NCBI RefSeq assembly: GCF_009725165.1
Contig: NZ_WNZW01000011.1
Location: 94,348-158,347, forward strand
Direction of reading: 5' to 3'
Length of the DNA stretch: 64,000 bases
Source: Paenibacillus woosongensis
GTDB taxonomy: Bacteria > Bacillota > Bacilli > Paenibacillales > Paenibacillaceae
Positions 1 through 7,497 of this stretch are shown here, piece by piece. The position numbers were made by a program, and so were the translations under genes. The notes under the pieces were generated by a model. That model saw only the letters and a program-made list of their open reading frames with translations, was not told the DNA's origin and ran no database searches. How positions within the stretch are numbered: the stretch's first letter is position 1; each line of letters begins with the position of its first letter.

Positions 1-120
1 ATTCACAATCTATTCACGCAAAGTTCGTTGCTTCGCAACATCTTTTCTAGTAAACTTACTACTAGTGCAAAAAGATGTGATCTAGCTTATTGAGCTTGTT
101 GAAGAAGGGTTGGGGAAACA

Positions 121-414
121 ATGGGTTGGCTAGTCGTATTCATATTGATGGTGTTATTTTTCGTGATGATGTTCGGTATCGGTTTCATTCTTAATATGCT
201 GATGAAAACAACATGGTTTCCGGCCTATGTATTCATTATTGTCATTCTACCGATCGTGGTATACTCGCTATGGAACCATGAGCAGAACTTCTGGACTTAC
301 GTCGCCTCCTATCGCCTCGTTGATTATTTGACGGCGATCGCCGGACTGCTCGGCGCGATCCTGAGCGGCTGGACGATCCGCAAGCTGCGCCAAGGCGGGT
401 ACAAAATGTTCTAG
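121..414 (+). CDS. yuiB: YuiB-family small membrane protein
   Basis: A 97-residue hydrophobic protein with an N-terminal membrane segment (about residues 3-27), a second at about 33-50 and a third near 68-85, ending in a basic tail (RKLRQGGYKMF). The FGIGFILNML motif and the ILSGWxIRKLRxxGYxMF ending resemble the YuiB family of Bacilli, whose function is unknown. The start has only a weak G-rich ribosome site (GGTTGGGG). A strong terminator follows directly, so it appears to be the last gene of a unit that begins to the left of the window. Family assignment is from recalled sequence resemblance. Confidence 0.75.
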   Translation: MGWLVVFILMVLFFVMMFGIGFILNMLMKTTWFPAYVFIIVILPIVVYSLWNHEQNFWTYVASYRLVDYLTAIAGLLGAILSGWTIRKLRQGGYKMF

Positions 415-450
415 CCGCCGCTTCTGACGGCAAGATGCAACGTCTTATAG

Positions 451-486
451 AAAAGCCCCGGGCTTGTAGCCCGGAGCTTTGTTTTT
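451..486 (+). terminator. Rho-independent terminator after yuiB
   Basis: GC-rich inverted repeat (AGCCCCGGGCT / AGCCCGGAGCT) with a 3-nt loop followed by TTTGTTTTT. It faces the convergent sinR gene and probably ends the yuiB transcript. Confidence 0.85.
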
Positions 487-494
487 ATATCATG

Positions 495-845
495 TTATTT
501 CCACTCCGCGTTCCTGCCTTGACCTTGCTTCCACTTCTGAAACTCCAGAAATTCCTTGAACTCCTGCTTGCTGATCCCTGAGTCTATCGCTTCCTGTACA
601 AGCAGAGACCACTCCGGATCGAGCAGATGGTCAGCGCGCTGATCTTCAAACAGCAGCATGGGAATCGTAACATTCAGCGCGAAAGCGACCTTCTCGATGA
701 ATTGAATGGAAGGATTGCCCTGTATGTTCCGTTCGACGTTGCTTAAGTAGGACTTGGCGACATCCGCTTTTTCGGCTAGCTCCGATAACGACATTTCCTG
801 CTCCAGGCGGAATTTTTGAATGCGCTCTCCAATGTGTTCTGCCAT
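495..845 (-). CDS. sinR: SinR-like master regulator of biofilm genes
   Basis: A 116-residue protein with an N-terminal XRE helix-turn-helix (about residues 6-62, including SLSELAEKADVAKSYLSNVER) and a C-terminal SinR/SinI-type dimerisation region (about 76-108, LDPEWSLLVQEAIDSGISKQ then EFKEFLEFQKW). This two-part layout and length match Bacillus SinR, which represses matrix genes and is titrated by SinI through the C-terminal helices. It lies just downstream of the tasA-like gene, as in Bacillus subtilis, but has its own sigma-A-like promoter and is separated from tasA by a terminator. The ATG is preceded by GAGAGG. Assignment to SinR rather than a generic XRE regulator rests on the C-terminal helix pair and the neighbours. 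Confidence 0.88.
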   Translation of the reverse strand: MAEHIGERIQKFRLEQEMSLSELAEKADVAKSYLSNVERNIQGNPSIQFIEKVAFALNVTIPMLLFEDQRADHLLDPEWSLLVQEAIDSGISKQEFKEFLEFQKWKQGQGRNAEWK

Positions 846-889
846 AAGGACGACGCCTCTCTATCTTAATAGAAGATATTTCTAAAACT

Positions 890-918
890 ATTATAACAAA
901 ATGTGCAGCAACCGACAA
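890..918 (-). promoter_or_regulatory. Predicted sigma-A promoter of sinR
   Basis: On the minus strand, a TTGTCG -35 and a perfect TATAAT -10 are separated by exactly 17 bp and lie about 45 bp upstream of the sinR start. This suggests sinR is expressed independently of the tasA operon. Confidence 0.6.
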
Positions 919-927
919 AAACGGACG

Positions 928-970
928 GCAAAAGGACACCCTGATCCGCGGATGACGGAAAAAGGTGTCC
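928..970 (-). terminator. Terminator between the tasA-like gene and sinR
   Basis: Read leftwards, GGACACC and GGTGTCC form a 7-bp stem with an inner ATCCGCGGAT palindrome in the loop, followed by TTTTGCC. It separates the matrix gene from sinR. Confidence 0.65.
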
Positions 971-989
971 GGGACGGGGAAGTAGCGGA

Positions 990-1583
990 CTATTTAGCCG
1001 TGCCGGTTCCTTGCCGCGCCTCAAAGGTCCATTTCAGCTGGAGGGCGTCTCCTTGGAACTGGTTTTGATCCTCGTTGTTATCCACAAATTCAAATTTGAC
1101 GATGAGATTATCCGAGGTTCCGGCTTTTAGCCCGCCCCGTTCTTCGAACCACTCCTGCCATTTGTTATCTACCGCGTCCGGTGCCAGGGATTGCAGTTCG
1201 TAAAGCGTCGTTTCATATATGACGTCTTCCTGTTTGTCGAGATTGGTTAAGAACATCACCTTAATGTGTTTTCCGAAGTCGTCCGTATTTGCCGGGGCTC
1301 CCGCCATATTGGTCACACTGTAGGAAGTATGGAGAAGGACCTTCTCAATATCCAGCGTACCGTTGTTAAACAGCTTGAAGGTCCGGATCCCATAGTCGCC
1401 AGGCTTGATGTTGTCGAGGTTGATGACTACGGTGGGCTCCGCATTCAAGTCAAGCGTCCCTGAAGCGAAAGTCCCCGACGTTTCCACCGAATCGCTGAAG
1501 TAAGCGAACGTTCCTCCGCCAATCAATGCCAGACCTAAAGCGGCCGTTGCCATACCGAGACCTAATGTTTTCTTGATTCCCAT
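990..1583 (-). CDS. tasA: TasA/CalY-family (camelysin) matrix protein
   Basis: A 197-residue secreted protein. The signal peptide (MGIKKTLGLGMATAALGLA followed by LIGGGTFAYFSD) is the type processed by SipW, and the mature part is the compact beta-rich TasA/CalY fold (SGTFASGTLDLNAEP, then INLDNIKPGD). TasA-family proteins form extracellular fibres in biofilms. The ATG at 1583 is chosen because AAGGAGG sits 9 nt upstream. An in-frame TTG two codons earlier is too close to that site. The gene follows sipW, supporting dedicated processing. Camelysin homologues have been described as proteases (peptidase family M73), but no protease motif is obvious here. Confidence 0.9.
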   Translation of the reverse strand: MGIKKTLGLGMATAALGLALIGGGTFAYFSDSVETSGTFASGTLDLNAEPTVVINLDNIKPGDYGIRTFKLFNNGTLDIEKVLLHTSYSVTNMAGAPANTDDFGKHIKVMFLTNLDKQEDVIYETTLYELQSLAPDAVDNKWQEWFEERGGLKAGTSDNLIVKFEFVDNNEDQNQFQGDALQLKWTFEARQGTGTAK

Positions 1584-1664
1584 AATCAAGCTCCTCCTTA
1601 AGGATAATTGATATATTGCGGCCTTATGACGGGCATAAGGACAACAACCGGGTAATTTAAAAAT

Positions 1665-2255
1665 CTATTTTGGCGCATCGGCCCCTGAATCGGCTTGAAC
1701 GCCGGAGCCTTGCTCAAGTTGGGATAGGGCCTTCCATATGGAGCAAGCGCCATAGAGAAGGAGTATCAACCCTGGAACGACAAGGAGGAGAAGGCTGCCG
1801 GCTTTGCTGCCGGCAAAGCGTAGCAAATACCCAGCGTACGGGATGGTGAATCCGGTATAAACGCCGACGATATTGGACGGGACAACGAGCGCGCTGTCGG
1901 GAGCATCATTGTTGTCTCCCTGGGTACGGTACATTATCTGGCCGCCAGCTTCGCTGCTTCTGACCTCGATGATCCTGTGGGTAATTAGCCGCTGTTCATC
2001 GGCCCGGTACGTGATGATATCCCCGGCCTGGAAAGGAATCCCCGTTCCAGCATGATGTGGAGAAATGGCGATGACTGATCCCGTTCGAATCGTGGGTTCC
2101 ATCGAACCGGATAATACTGTTTTTAGCTGATATCCGTAGAAATTCGGCTCACCGCCAGTTATTCTGGACAACAGTACTGAACCGAGAACCGTCAGGCAAA
2201 CCGCAGCGGTCAAGTAATAAACCGTTTGAGCAGCCAGCTTCCATAGCAGCCTCAT
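1665..2255 (-). CDS. sipW: SipW-type signal peptidase I
   Basis: A 196-residue membrane peptidase of the ER-type (S26B) signal peptidase family. It has an N-terminal membrane segment (about residues 8-32), the catalytic serine motif LSGSMEPT (Ser51), a THRI motif with His93 in place of the lysine used by bacterial P-type enzymes, the GDNND motif, and a C-terminal membrane segment (about 147-170). SipW enzymes release TasA and TapA precursors. The internal ATG at 2255 is preferred because GGAGGAAGG lies just upstream of it. Another ATG 15 bp upstream has no such site. It is flanked by the TapA-position gene and tasA, as in Bacillus. Confidence 0.93.
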   Translation of the reverse strand: MRLLWKLAAQTVYYLTAAVCLTVLGSVLLSRITGGEPNFYGYQLKTVLSGSMEPTIRTGSVIAISPHHAGTGIPFQAGDIITYRADEQRLITHRIIEVRSSEAGGQIMYRTQGDNNDAPDSALVVPSNIVGVYTGFTIPYAGYLLRFAGSKAGSLLLLVVPGLILLLYGACSIWKALSQLEQGSGVQADSGADAPK

Positions 2256-2301
2256 TGATCCTTCCTCCATTCCGCCCTATTTTTCACTTTGTAATACCTC
2301 T

Positions 2302-3450
2302 TTACTGAGCGTCCTGCGTACTCCCCTCGGCGGGTTGACCTTCATTACTGAATTGTTCTTCCGTCAGGATTATTGGCGCTGCCGCGTCTTCAGCTTCTTT
2401 AGCTTCTTCTGCCTCCATCTCAGGACGATCCTCTTCTGAAGTTACGGGTTGTTCCTCGGCAGCTGCAAAGTTTCCCTCCTCTTGGACAGTCTTTTCGACA
2501 TCCTGCAGACGATTCTCCTCAGCGGAAGCTTGGATCGCCGATAAGCGCGATTTCAGAATACGAAGCTCTGCCGTACTGTCCCGTAACTCGGCTTCCAGCG
2601 AGCGCTGCGAGGCTTCGTAGCATTGAAGCAGCTCCTGGCTTACCGCATCGCCGGTTGCTTCTCTGGGCATGGGATAGTAATCTTTCGCCGACCCCAGTTG
2701 ATTTGTGAGCGAATTCGGGACGTTCTGAACCGCAATCCCGGCATCATATACTTGTCGCAAGTATTCGATGAGATCGGCTAAGGAAGCAGAGAGCTGGGGT
2801 GATAGCGGAGTATCCGAGTCAGAGAACAATTCTAGCTCCTTGAGCAAGCCCATCCCGGAGATCCGGGCACAGTTGGCCGGAATATCACTGATTAGCCGGA
2901 TCATATGGTTCAAGGACGCGGATCCGGACGCAAGTTCATACTTAAGCTCGTGGAAGGAAGCGGCTGAGCTAGCAAGCCTGTCGTTCATTTCACTAATCTT
3001 TACCTGGAGGATGCTTATCTTCAGAGATGTATTCTCCGCAGCAGATTCAAGTTCAAAGAGACTTAATCGGCTTAAGAGGTCCAGTTCCGGTTCCAGATAG
3101 GTAGCGTCTGTTGCAGATGAATTGAGGACAGGTGCAGCCGTATCAGGTGTGTCCATAGCAGGTTCAAAAAAAGACGAGGGGGTCAAAAGTTGGAGCTGAC
3201 TTGTGAGAGCGCTTGCATTCCGGAAATGAGCATGCATTTCGGAGAGCCCGTTCTCGATTACGCCGGGGAATACAGGGCAGGCCTGAACAGTAAAGGCAGT
3301 GTCGCTAAAGCTTGAAAACTCGCCATAGGTGGTACCGATTTGACCTGGGAGATAAAGTAGAAGCCCGGATAGCAGGAGGAGTGTTTTCAGTAACGGCTTT
3401 TGTCGCGGCTTCCTTCGCTTGCAAACCGTGGGAGCCTTAGTGCTGCGCAA
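2302..3450 (-). CDS. Coiled-coil secreted protein in the TapA position
   Basis: A 382-residue protein beginning with a basic region and one hydrophobic segment (about residues 20-40), then an FSDTAFTVQACPVFPG motif that loosely recalls the first secreted residues of Bacillus TapA (F..D...F.V..C..F). Two long heptad-rich stretches follow (about residues 130-185 and 280-335), then a strongly acidic Glu/Ala-rich tail. Bacillus TapA is about 250 residues, so this protein is longer and adds coiled coils. Start chosen: TTG at 3450 with AAAGGAGG 7 nt upstream. It is first in the matrix operon and just downstream of the SinR-type operator. A role as a fibre assembly or anchoring partner is inferred from position. 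A DUF4047-like identity is also possible. Confidence 0.6.
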   Translation of the reverse strand: MRSTKAPTVCKRRKPRQKPLLKTLLLLSGLLLYLPGQIGTTYGEFSSFSDTAFTVQACPVFPGVIENGLSEMHAHFRNASALTSQLQLLTPSSFFEPAMDTPDTAAPVLNSSATDATYLEPELDLLSRLSLFELESAAENTSLKISILQVKISEMNDRLASSAASFHELKYELASGSASLNHMIRLISDIPANCARISGMGLLKELELFSDSDTPLSPQLSASLADLIEYLRQVYDAGIAVQNVPNSLTNQLGSAKDYYPMPREATGDAVSQELLQCYEASQRSLEAELRDSTAELRILKSRLSAIQASAEENRLQDVEKTVQEEGNFAAAEEQPVTSEEDRPEMEAEEAKEAEDAAAPIILTEEQFSNEGQPAEGSTQDAQ

Positions 3451-3489
3451 AAGGGTTCCTCCTTTCCGGAAGATGGTTTCGCATCGTTT

Positions 3490-3505
3490 GTTCGTTATTA
3501 AGAAC
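3490..3505. promoter_or_regulatory. Possible second, weaker SinR half-site pair
   Basis: GTTC and GAAC flank an 8-bp centre. On the minus strand the left heptamer is GTTCTTA, one mismatch from the SinR consensus GTTCTYT. It lies between the main operator and the TapA-position start. Confidence 0.35.
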
Positions 3506-3564
3506 AACAATTGAACTCAATATAAACGGTTTAGAGCAAAATATAAACCTGCAAATACAGCCAA

Positions 3565-3584
3565 ATGTTCTCTATAAAGAACAT
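3565..3584. promoter_or_regulatory. Predicted SinR operator between the matrix operon and sinI-like gene
   Basis: A 20-bp palindrome whose plus strand holds GTTCTCT (3567-3573) and whose minus strand holds GTTCTTT (3576-3582). Both are exact matches to the published SinR heptamer GTTCTYT. It is about 115 bp upstream of the matrix operon start and about 75 bp upstream of the divergent sinI-like gene, so it could control either or both. Confidence 0.7.
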
Positions 3585-3659
3585 AATTATCATTATTGCT
3601 CCATCAAGCTTTTGATATCTTCAAATTTCTGGAATTGATAATTTAGGAGGCGATGGGTG

Positions 3660-3860
3660 ATGAACAAGGCCGTGCAGGTTGCGGGATGCGGGGAAGTAGC
3701 CGAGCAAGAGTCTGCAGATTGGTTCAAATTGCTCGTGACGGCCAAGGAGGCGGGAATTCCGATTGAAGTGGTGCGTTCCTTCCTGCAGAGAAAGTCTCCT
3801 TCTGCGGCGGAGCAAGCCGCATTCCGCAAATTTATCGGCAGCGGAAGCATTCAGGAATAA
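3660..3860 (+). CDS. sinI: SinI-like anti-repressor
   Basis: A 66-residue protein whose centre (about residues 19-47, ADWFKLLVTAKEAGIP followed by IEVVRSFLQRKSP) aligns by eye with the helical hairpin of Bacillus SinI (EWVELMVEAKEANISPEEIRKYLL). SinI binds the SinR C-terminal helices and relieves repression. The ATG at 3660 has TAGGAGG 9 nt upstream. The flanks (GCGEVAEQES at the N side, SAAEQAAFRKFIGSGS at the C side) are not part of the hairpin. Unlike Bacillus, the gene is not joined to sinR but diverges from the far end of the matrix operon. The assignment is by motif and context and should be treated as likely, not proven. Confidence 0.68.
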   Translation: MNKAVQVAGCGEVAEQESADWFKLLVTAKEAGIPIEVVRSFLQRKSPSAAEQAAFRKFIGSGSIQE

Positions 3861-3950
3861 GAGGAAGAAACACCGTCTGCCGTGCTGGGAGACTATGTTT
3901 TTCGGCGAAATTTGTAGGGTATTCCCGATTCAGGGAGAATGCTTTTGTGA

Positions 3951-3956
3951 TAGAAT
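3951..3956 (+). promoter_or_regulatory. Possible extended -10 promoter for dnaB
   Basis: TGATAGAAT is an extended -10 element about 45 bp upstream of dnaB. No convincing -35 is seen, so this is a weak call. Confidence 0.35.
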
Positions 3957-4001
3957 AGAGAAAGTCTACACGTACGTGAGCTGGGAAGGAGCGAAGAAAT
4001 C

Positions 4002-5531
4002 ATGCGCATCAACAATATGCTGCACTTTACCGAGAACCACCGTTATTGCGTATACCGCGACTTCGGCCTCAGCGCTGTCGACGGCAGAATGCTTAGTCTG
4101 GTTTATCAGCCGATGGCTGGCGCGTTTGCCATCGGCTTTTACCGCCTGCTTGCCGAACGCGTCTCTTTGGAGCAGGTCGGATATTCCCCGATCGAGCAGC
4201 AGCGGGAGCTGTTTCTTACGCTGGGTCTTGAGCCGAGCGAGAAGGGGCGTAAATATTTAATTGAACAGGCATCAAAGCTGGAGGCGGTTGGGCTCCTGCA
4301 GACAAGTCGTTTGTACATACCGGAAAGGGATGACTACATTTACGAATACGAGCTGCAGGCCCCGCTTTCTCCTGCCGATTTTTTCCGTACCCAGCATTTG
4401 ACCTTGCTGCTCCGCGACAAGATCGGCAAGTTCGCCGTCCTTGCGCTGCGGGAGCGAATGTTCTGCGAGGAGCCGCCTGAATGGACTGGAATGGCCTACA
4501 ATAAAGAGAACATTTCAGTGCCTTTCTATGACATATTTGAACTGAACACGCATGCGATTGATTACGAGCTGGAACAGGCGATTGCCGAATCTTCCATGTC
4601 CAGGCAGCCCGGGGGTTTGCAGGGCGCTGAGGAAGAGGCGATCAATTATGCCGACATCATTATCCGTTTTCCGCGGGAATCAGCGAACCGGGCTTTTGTG
4701 GAGGGGCTGCGTTTCAATTCCGAAGGAATGGGAATCGCCAATTATGTCGCCCGCAAATATGAGCTTAGCGTGCAGGACCTATGCCGCCTGCTGGATGAGG
4801 ATGGCGTATTCGGGCCTGACGGCAGCCTGCTGCTGGAAAGCCTGCAGCATAAAGCGAATCTTCATTTCAGGCAAGGCAAGCGGCGGAAGGACGAAAGAGA
4901 GGTCGCTTATGCCAAGGTCGTAGCTCTGCGCGCCTCCGAAACGGCTGCCGGCGAAGGGATGCCGGAGGAGGTTGCCGTTCAAATGGAGTATTACGTCGAA
5001 GTTCCTCCGCAGTTCCGCAGCAAGTGCGATATTCATCAGTACAATATGATGCTGCGCAATGAGCCGTATACCCGGCTGCTGAAGACGTTTTTCCCGGGCT
5101 CCGTGCCCGATAATCTGCTGGATATTTTCGAGAAAATCGATCTGAACTACAAGCTGCCCGGCGAAGTCATTAACGTGCTGATCCATTATTTGATGGAATT
5201 GCTGACTTCGGGCGGAGAGCAGCGGATCAACCGCAATTTCGTGGATGCGATCGCTGCAAATATGCTGCTTAAGCGCATCGATTCTTACGAGAAGGCCGTT
5301 CAATATATTCGCAATCAAGCGAAGATCCGTAAAGAGAAGAGCAGCGGGGCAGCGCCCCAGGCCGCGGCGGGAAGAAGCCGTGCTTACGGCAGAACAGGCG
5401 CGGCGAAGCCGGACATTCCGATCGTGGAGAGCTCGGCGAACGGGGAGGCAGTAACCGAAGAGGAATTTGCTGAGCTGCTCAGAATGGCTGAGCAAATGCA
5501 GGCCAGTAAACAAAATAAAGCAAGCAAATAA
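4002..5531 (+). CDS. dnaB: Replication initiation and membrane attachment protein DnaB (Firmicutes type)
   Basis: A 509-residue protein of the Bacillus DnaB family, which is unrelated to the E. coli DnaB helicase. It acts with DnaD and DnaI to load the replicative helicase at oriC and at restart sites. The C-terminal DnaD-like domain is visible at about residues 345-440, including YNMMLRNEPYTRLLK, LDIFEKIDLNYKLP and FVDAIAANMLLKRI. A basic, Ala-rich linker and an acidic end (TEEEFAELLRMAEQMQ) follow. AAGGAG lies 10 nt before the ATG. It is slightly longer than Bacillus DnaB (about 470 residues). The next gene is dnaI, the usual partner. Confidence 0.93.
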   Translation: MRINNMLHFTENHRYCVYRDFGLSAVDGRMLSLVYQPMAGAFAIGFYRLLAERVSLEQVGYSPIEQQRELFLTLGLEPSEKGRKYLIEQASKLEAVGLLQTSRLYIPERDDYIYEYELQAPLSPADFFRTQHLTLLLRDKIGKFAVLALRERMFCEEPPEWTGMAYNKENISVPFYDIFELNTHAIDYELEQAIAESSMSRQPGGLQGAEEEAINYADIIIRFPRESANRAFVEGLRFNSEGMGIANYVARKYELSVQDLCRLLDEDGVFGPDGSLLLESLQHKANLHFRQGKRRKDEREVAYAKVVALRASETAAGEGMPEEVAVQMEYYVEVPPQFRSKCDIHQYNMMLRNEPYTRLLKTFFPGSVPDNLLDIFEKIDLNYKLPGEVINVLIHYLMELLTSGGEQRINRNFVDAIAANMLLKRIDSYEKAVQYIRNQAKIRKEKSSGAAPQAAAGRSRAYGRTGAAKPDIPIVESSANGEAVTEEEFAELLRMAEQMQASKQNKASK

Positions 5532-5579
5532 GGAAGTATGGATTAAGAAGCACGTCATAAGGAAGGTGAATGTTAGCTT

Positions 5580-6533
5580 ATGGAATCACTCGGAGAACTG
5601 CTGACGCAGATGAAAAGCCCGGTGCTGCGCCGGCGTTCGGAGGAATTGACGGCGAAGCTGATGAGCGATCCGCTGGTGCTGGAGCTAAGAGCTCGTTATC
5701 CTGAGCTGAGGGACGAGCAGCTTACGCTAAATATGGCCAAGCTCTACCAATATGTGCGAAGTTCGCGTCACTGTGACAGCTGTCCGGGACTTGATCGCTG
5801 CCCGAATGATTTTCCCGGCCATTATACGAAGCTAACGGTTGATTCGCTCCACGGGGATGCTGCGATCAGCGACCGGCAAGTGCCCTGCAACCTGCAGATC
5901 CAGCGGGAACGGGAGCTCGCCATCAAGAAACGGATCCATAGCTTCTACGTAGATGAGCGGGCGCTGGAGGAAGGCTATAGCGAAGTAGAGATCATGACCA
6001 AGGATTTGGATCGGGCACCAGCGGTGGGCCGGGTATTCCAATACATCAATGAGGTGAAGGAGAACGGATTATCGCCTCGGGGGTTGTATTTGGAAGGCCA
6101 TTTTGGGACAGGCAAGACATTCCTGATGTGTTATCTGCTGCATGAACTGGCCAAAGCGGGATATTCCGGGGTTATCGTCTATATGCCGGAATTCGTTGAA
6201 GATTTGAAGTCGATGTTCCAGGACAGCCAGAAACTGAAGGAAACCGTGGAAGTGATGAAGCAGGCTGACCTGCTCATTTTCGATGATATCGGCGCTGAGA
6301 ATTTGAATCCCTGGGTCCGCGATCATGTGATGGGTTCGATTCTGAATTTCCGCATGAACCGGAAGCCGACCTTCTATACGTCGAATTACTCGCTCGGCGG
6401 TCTCGAGAAGCACCTTAGCTTTACGAGCAAGGAAGGGGAAGAACTTCATAAGGGACAACGTCTTATGGATCGTATCGCACCGTTCGTGGAGGTAGTTCCG
6501 GTTCGCGGCGTGAACAAGCGGGGACAGAAATAA
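5580..6533 (+). CDS. dnaI: Primosomal helicase loader DnaI
   Basis: A 317-residue AAA+ ATPase that loads the replicative helicase. The N-terminal part carries a zinc-binding cysteine cluster (CDSCPGLDRCP, about residues 65-75). The ATPase domain has Walker A (GHFGTGKT, about 171-178), Walker B (LLIFDDIGAE, about 230-239) and a sensor region (FYTSNYS). The length and the pairing with dnaB match the Bacillus dnaB-dnaI operon. The start ATG is preceded by AAGGAAGGTGA. A bidirectional terminator follows. Confidence 0.95.
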   Translation: MESLGELLTQMKSPVLRRRSEELTAKLMSDPLVLELRARYPELRDEQLTLNMAKLYQYVRSSRHCDSCPGLDRCPNDFPGHYTKLTVDSLHGDAAISDRQVPCNLQIQRERELAIKKRIHSFYVDERALEEGYSEVEIMTKDLDRAPAVGRVFQYINEVKENGLSPRGLYLEGHFGTGKTFLMCYLLHELAKAGYSGVIVYMPEFVEDLKSMFQDSQKLKETVEVMKQADLLIFDDIGAENLNPWVRDHVMGSILNFRMNRKPTFYTSNYSLGGLEKHLSFTSKEGEELHKGQRLMDRIAPFVEVVPVRGVNKRGQK

Positions 6534-6552
6534 GAAATATCAGGACAAAAAA

Positions 6553-6590
6553 ATAGCAGGCCGGAGCTGTACGCTCGGTCTGCTATTCTT
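6553..6590. terminator. Bidirectional terminator between dnaI and the small membrane protein gene
   Basis: A 13-bp stem (ATAGCAG.CGGAGC / GCTCGG.CTGCTAT) is flanked by A7 on the left and TCTT on the right, so it can serve both convergent genes. Confidence 0.75.
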
Positions 6591-6662
6591 CATGCTGCAA
6601 AGGGTTCCTTATGTATAAGCTTGCCTAGGAGACCCGTGCTGCCGTTGATGATTCGCTCATCA

Positions 6663-6818
6663 TTAGCTGGCTAGAAACTTAAAAATGACCATGCCGAAGA
6701 AAATAACGACCATGACCGTCAGCATGCCAAAAAAGCCATTCATCAGGTCAAACAAATCGTTACGCGGTTCTTCGTTAATGTGCTCCCGCGGGTCATTTAC
6801 GTGCGTATTTGCGTCCAT
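6663..6818 (-). CDS. Small single-span membrane protein (YqzM-like)
   Basis: A 51-residue protein with a polar N-terminus (MDANTHVNDPREHINEEPRND) and one C-terminal membrane segment ending in IFKFLAS. The RND...GFF...IxKFxxS pattern resembles the YqzM family of tiny Bacillus membrane proteins, but the match is short. The internal ATG at 6818 is chosen because AGGAGG lies 10 nt upstream. A sigma-A-like promoter lies just upstream. It is convergent with dnaI and divergent from trxA. The function is unknown. Confidence 0.6.
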   Translation of the reverse strand: MDANTHVNDPREHINEEPRNDLFDLMNGFFGMLTVMVVIFFGMVIFKFLAS

Positions 6819-6844
6819 GGCGATGGGGCCTCCTCGAAAAATAA

Positions 6845-6873
6845 TATTTATCAATGAAATACGTCATAGACAA
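6845..6873 (-). promoter_or_regulatory. Promoter of the small membrane protein gene
   Basis: On the minus strand TTGTCT and TAAATA are separated by 17 bp, about 30 bp upstream of the start codon. Confidence 0.5.
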
Positions 6874-6964
6874 AACGGTTTTGGGTTATTATTAGTATAA
6901 CCAAACGTTCAACGATTTGTAAAGAACAAGCAGGGAGTACGATTTTTCATTTGCTATATATTTG

Positions 6965-6973
6965 TGGTATACT
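6965..6973 (+). promoter_or_regulatory. Extended -10 promoter of trxA
   Basis: TGGTATACT is a good extended -10 sequence (TGnTATAaT-like) about 100 bp upstream of trxA. The -35 region is AT-rich and not well defined. Confidence 0.5.
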
Positions 6974-7075
6974 TTGAATGACGCTAATTTTTAGCGGCAT
7001 TATTCAATATGTATGACACAAACCATGTTTAATGAACATGTTATACATGCCCTTAACATGAAGGAGGAGATTTAT

Positions 7076-7393
7076 ATGGCAATCGTTAACGTATCCGATC
7101 AAACTTTCAATAATGAAGTGGAAAGCACAGGAACCGTTCTGGTTGATTTCTGGGCTCCATGGTGCGGTCCTTGCAAAATGATCGCTCCTATTCTGGAAGA
7201 TCTGGCAGCTGAAGTAGGCGATTCTGTCAAGATCGCTAAAGTCAATGTTGACGATAATCCAGAATCGGCTTCCCGCTTTGGCGTGATGAGCATTCCGACG
7301 CTTATCCTCTTCAAGGACGGACAACCGGTCGATAAAGTGGTCGGTTTGAACTCGAAAGACGCTCTGAAGAGCCTTATCGCTAAGCATCAGTAA
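7076..7393 (+). CDS. trxA: Thioredoxin
   Basis: A 105-residue thioredoxin with the active site WCGPC at residues 29-33, the buried acidic residue in DFWAPW, and the cis-proline motif IPT (about 73-75). It reduces protein disulfides in the cytoplasm using electrons from thioredoxin reductase. The ATG at 7076 is preceded by AAGGAGG 8 nt upstream. Longer reading from an upstream ATG would add 21 residues with no ribosome site and no family counterpart. It is followed by its own terminator and then uvrC, a common order in Bacilli. Confidence 0.97.
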   Translation: MAIVNVSDQTFNNEVESTGTVLVDFWAPWCGPCKMIAPILEDLAAEVGDSVKIAKVNVDDNPESASRFGVMSIPTLILFKDGQPVDKVVGLNSKDALKSLIAKHQ

Positions 7394-7420
7394 GCTTTGG
7401 TGCAGGGATCGTGCTTTTTC

Positions 7421-7451
7421 ACGCCTCCGGAATCTCCGGGGGCGTTTTCTA
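7421..7451 (+). terminator. Terminator after trxA
   Basis: A stem of ACGCCTCCGG with CCGGGGGCGT (one wobble pair), a short loop and TTTTCT downstream. Confidence 0.75.
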
Positions 7452-7497
7452 TGTTATACCTTAGTGTAGTATCATGGGGAGAGGGGGGAACATGGGT

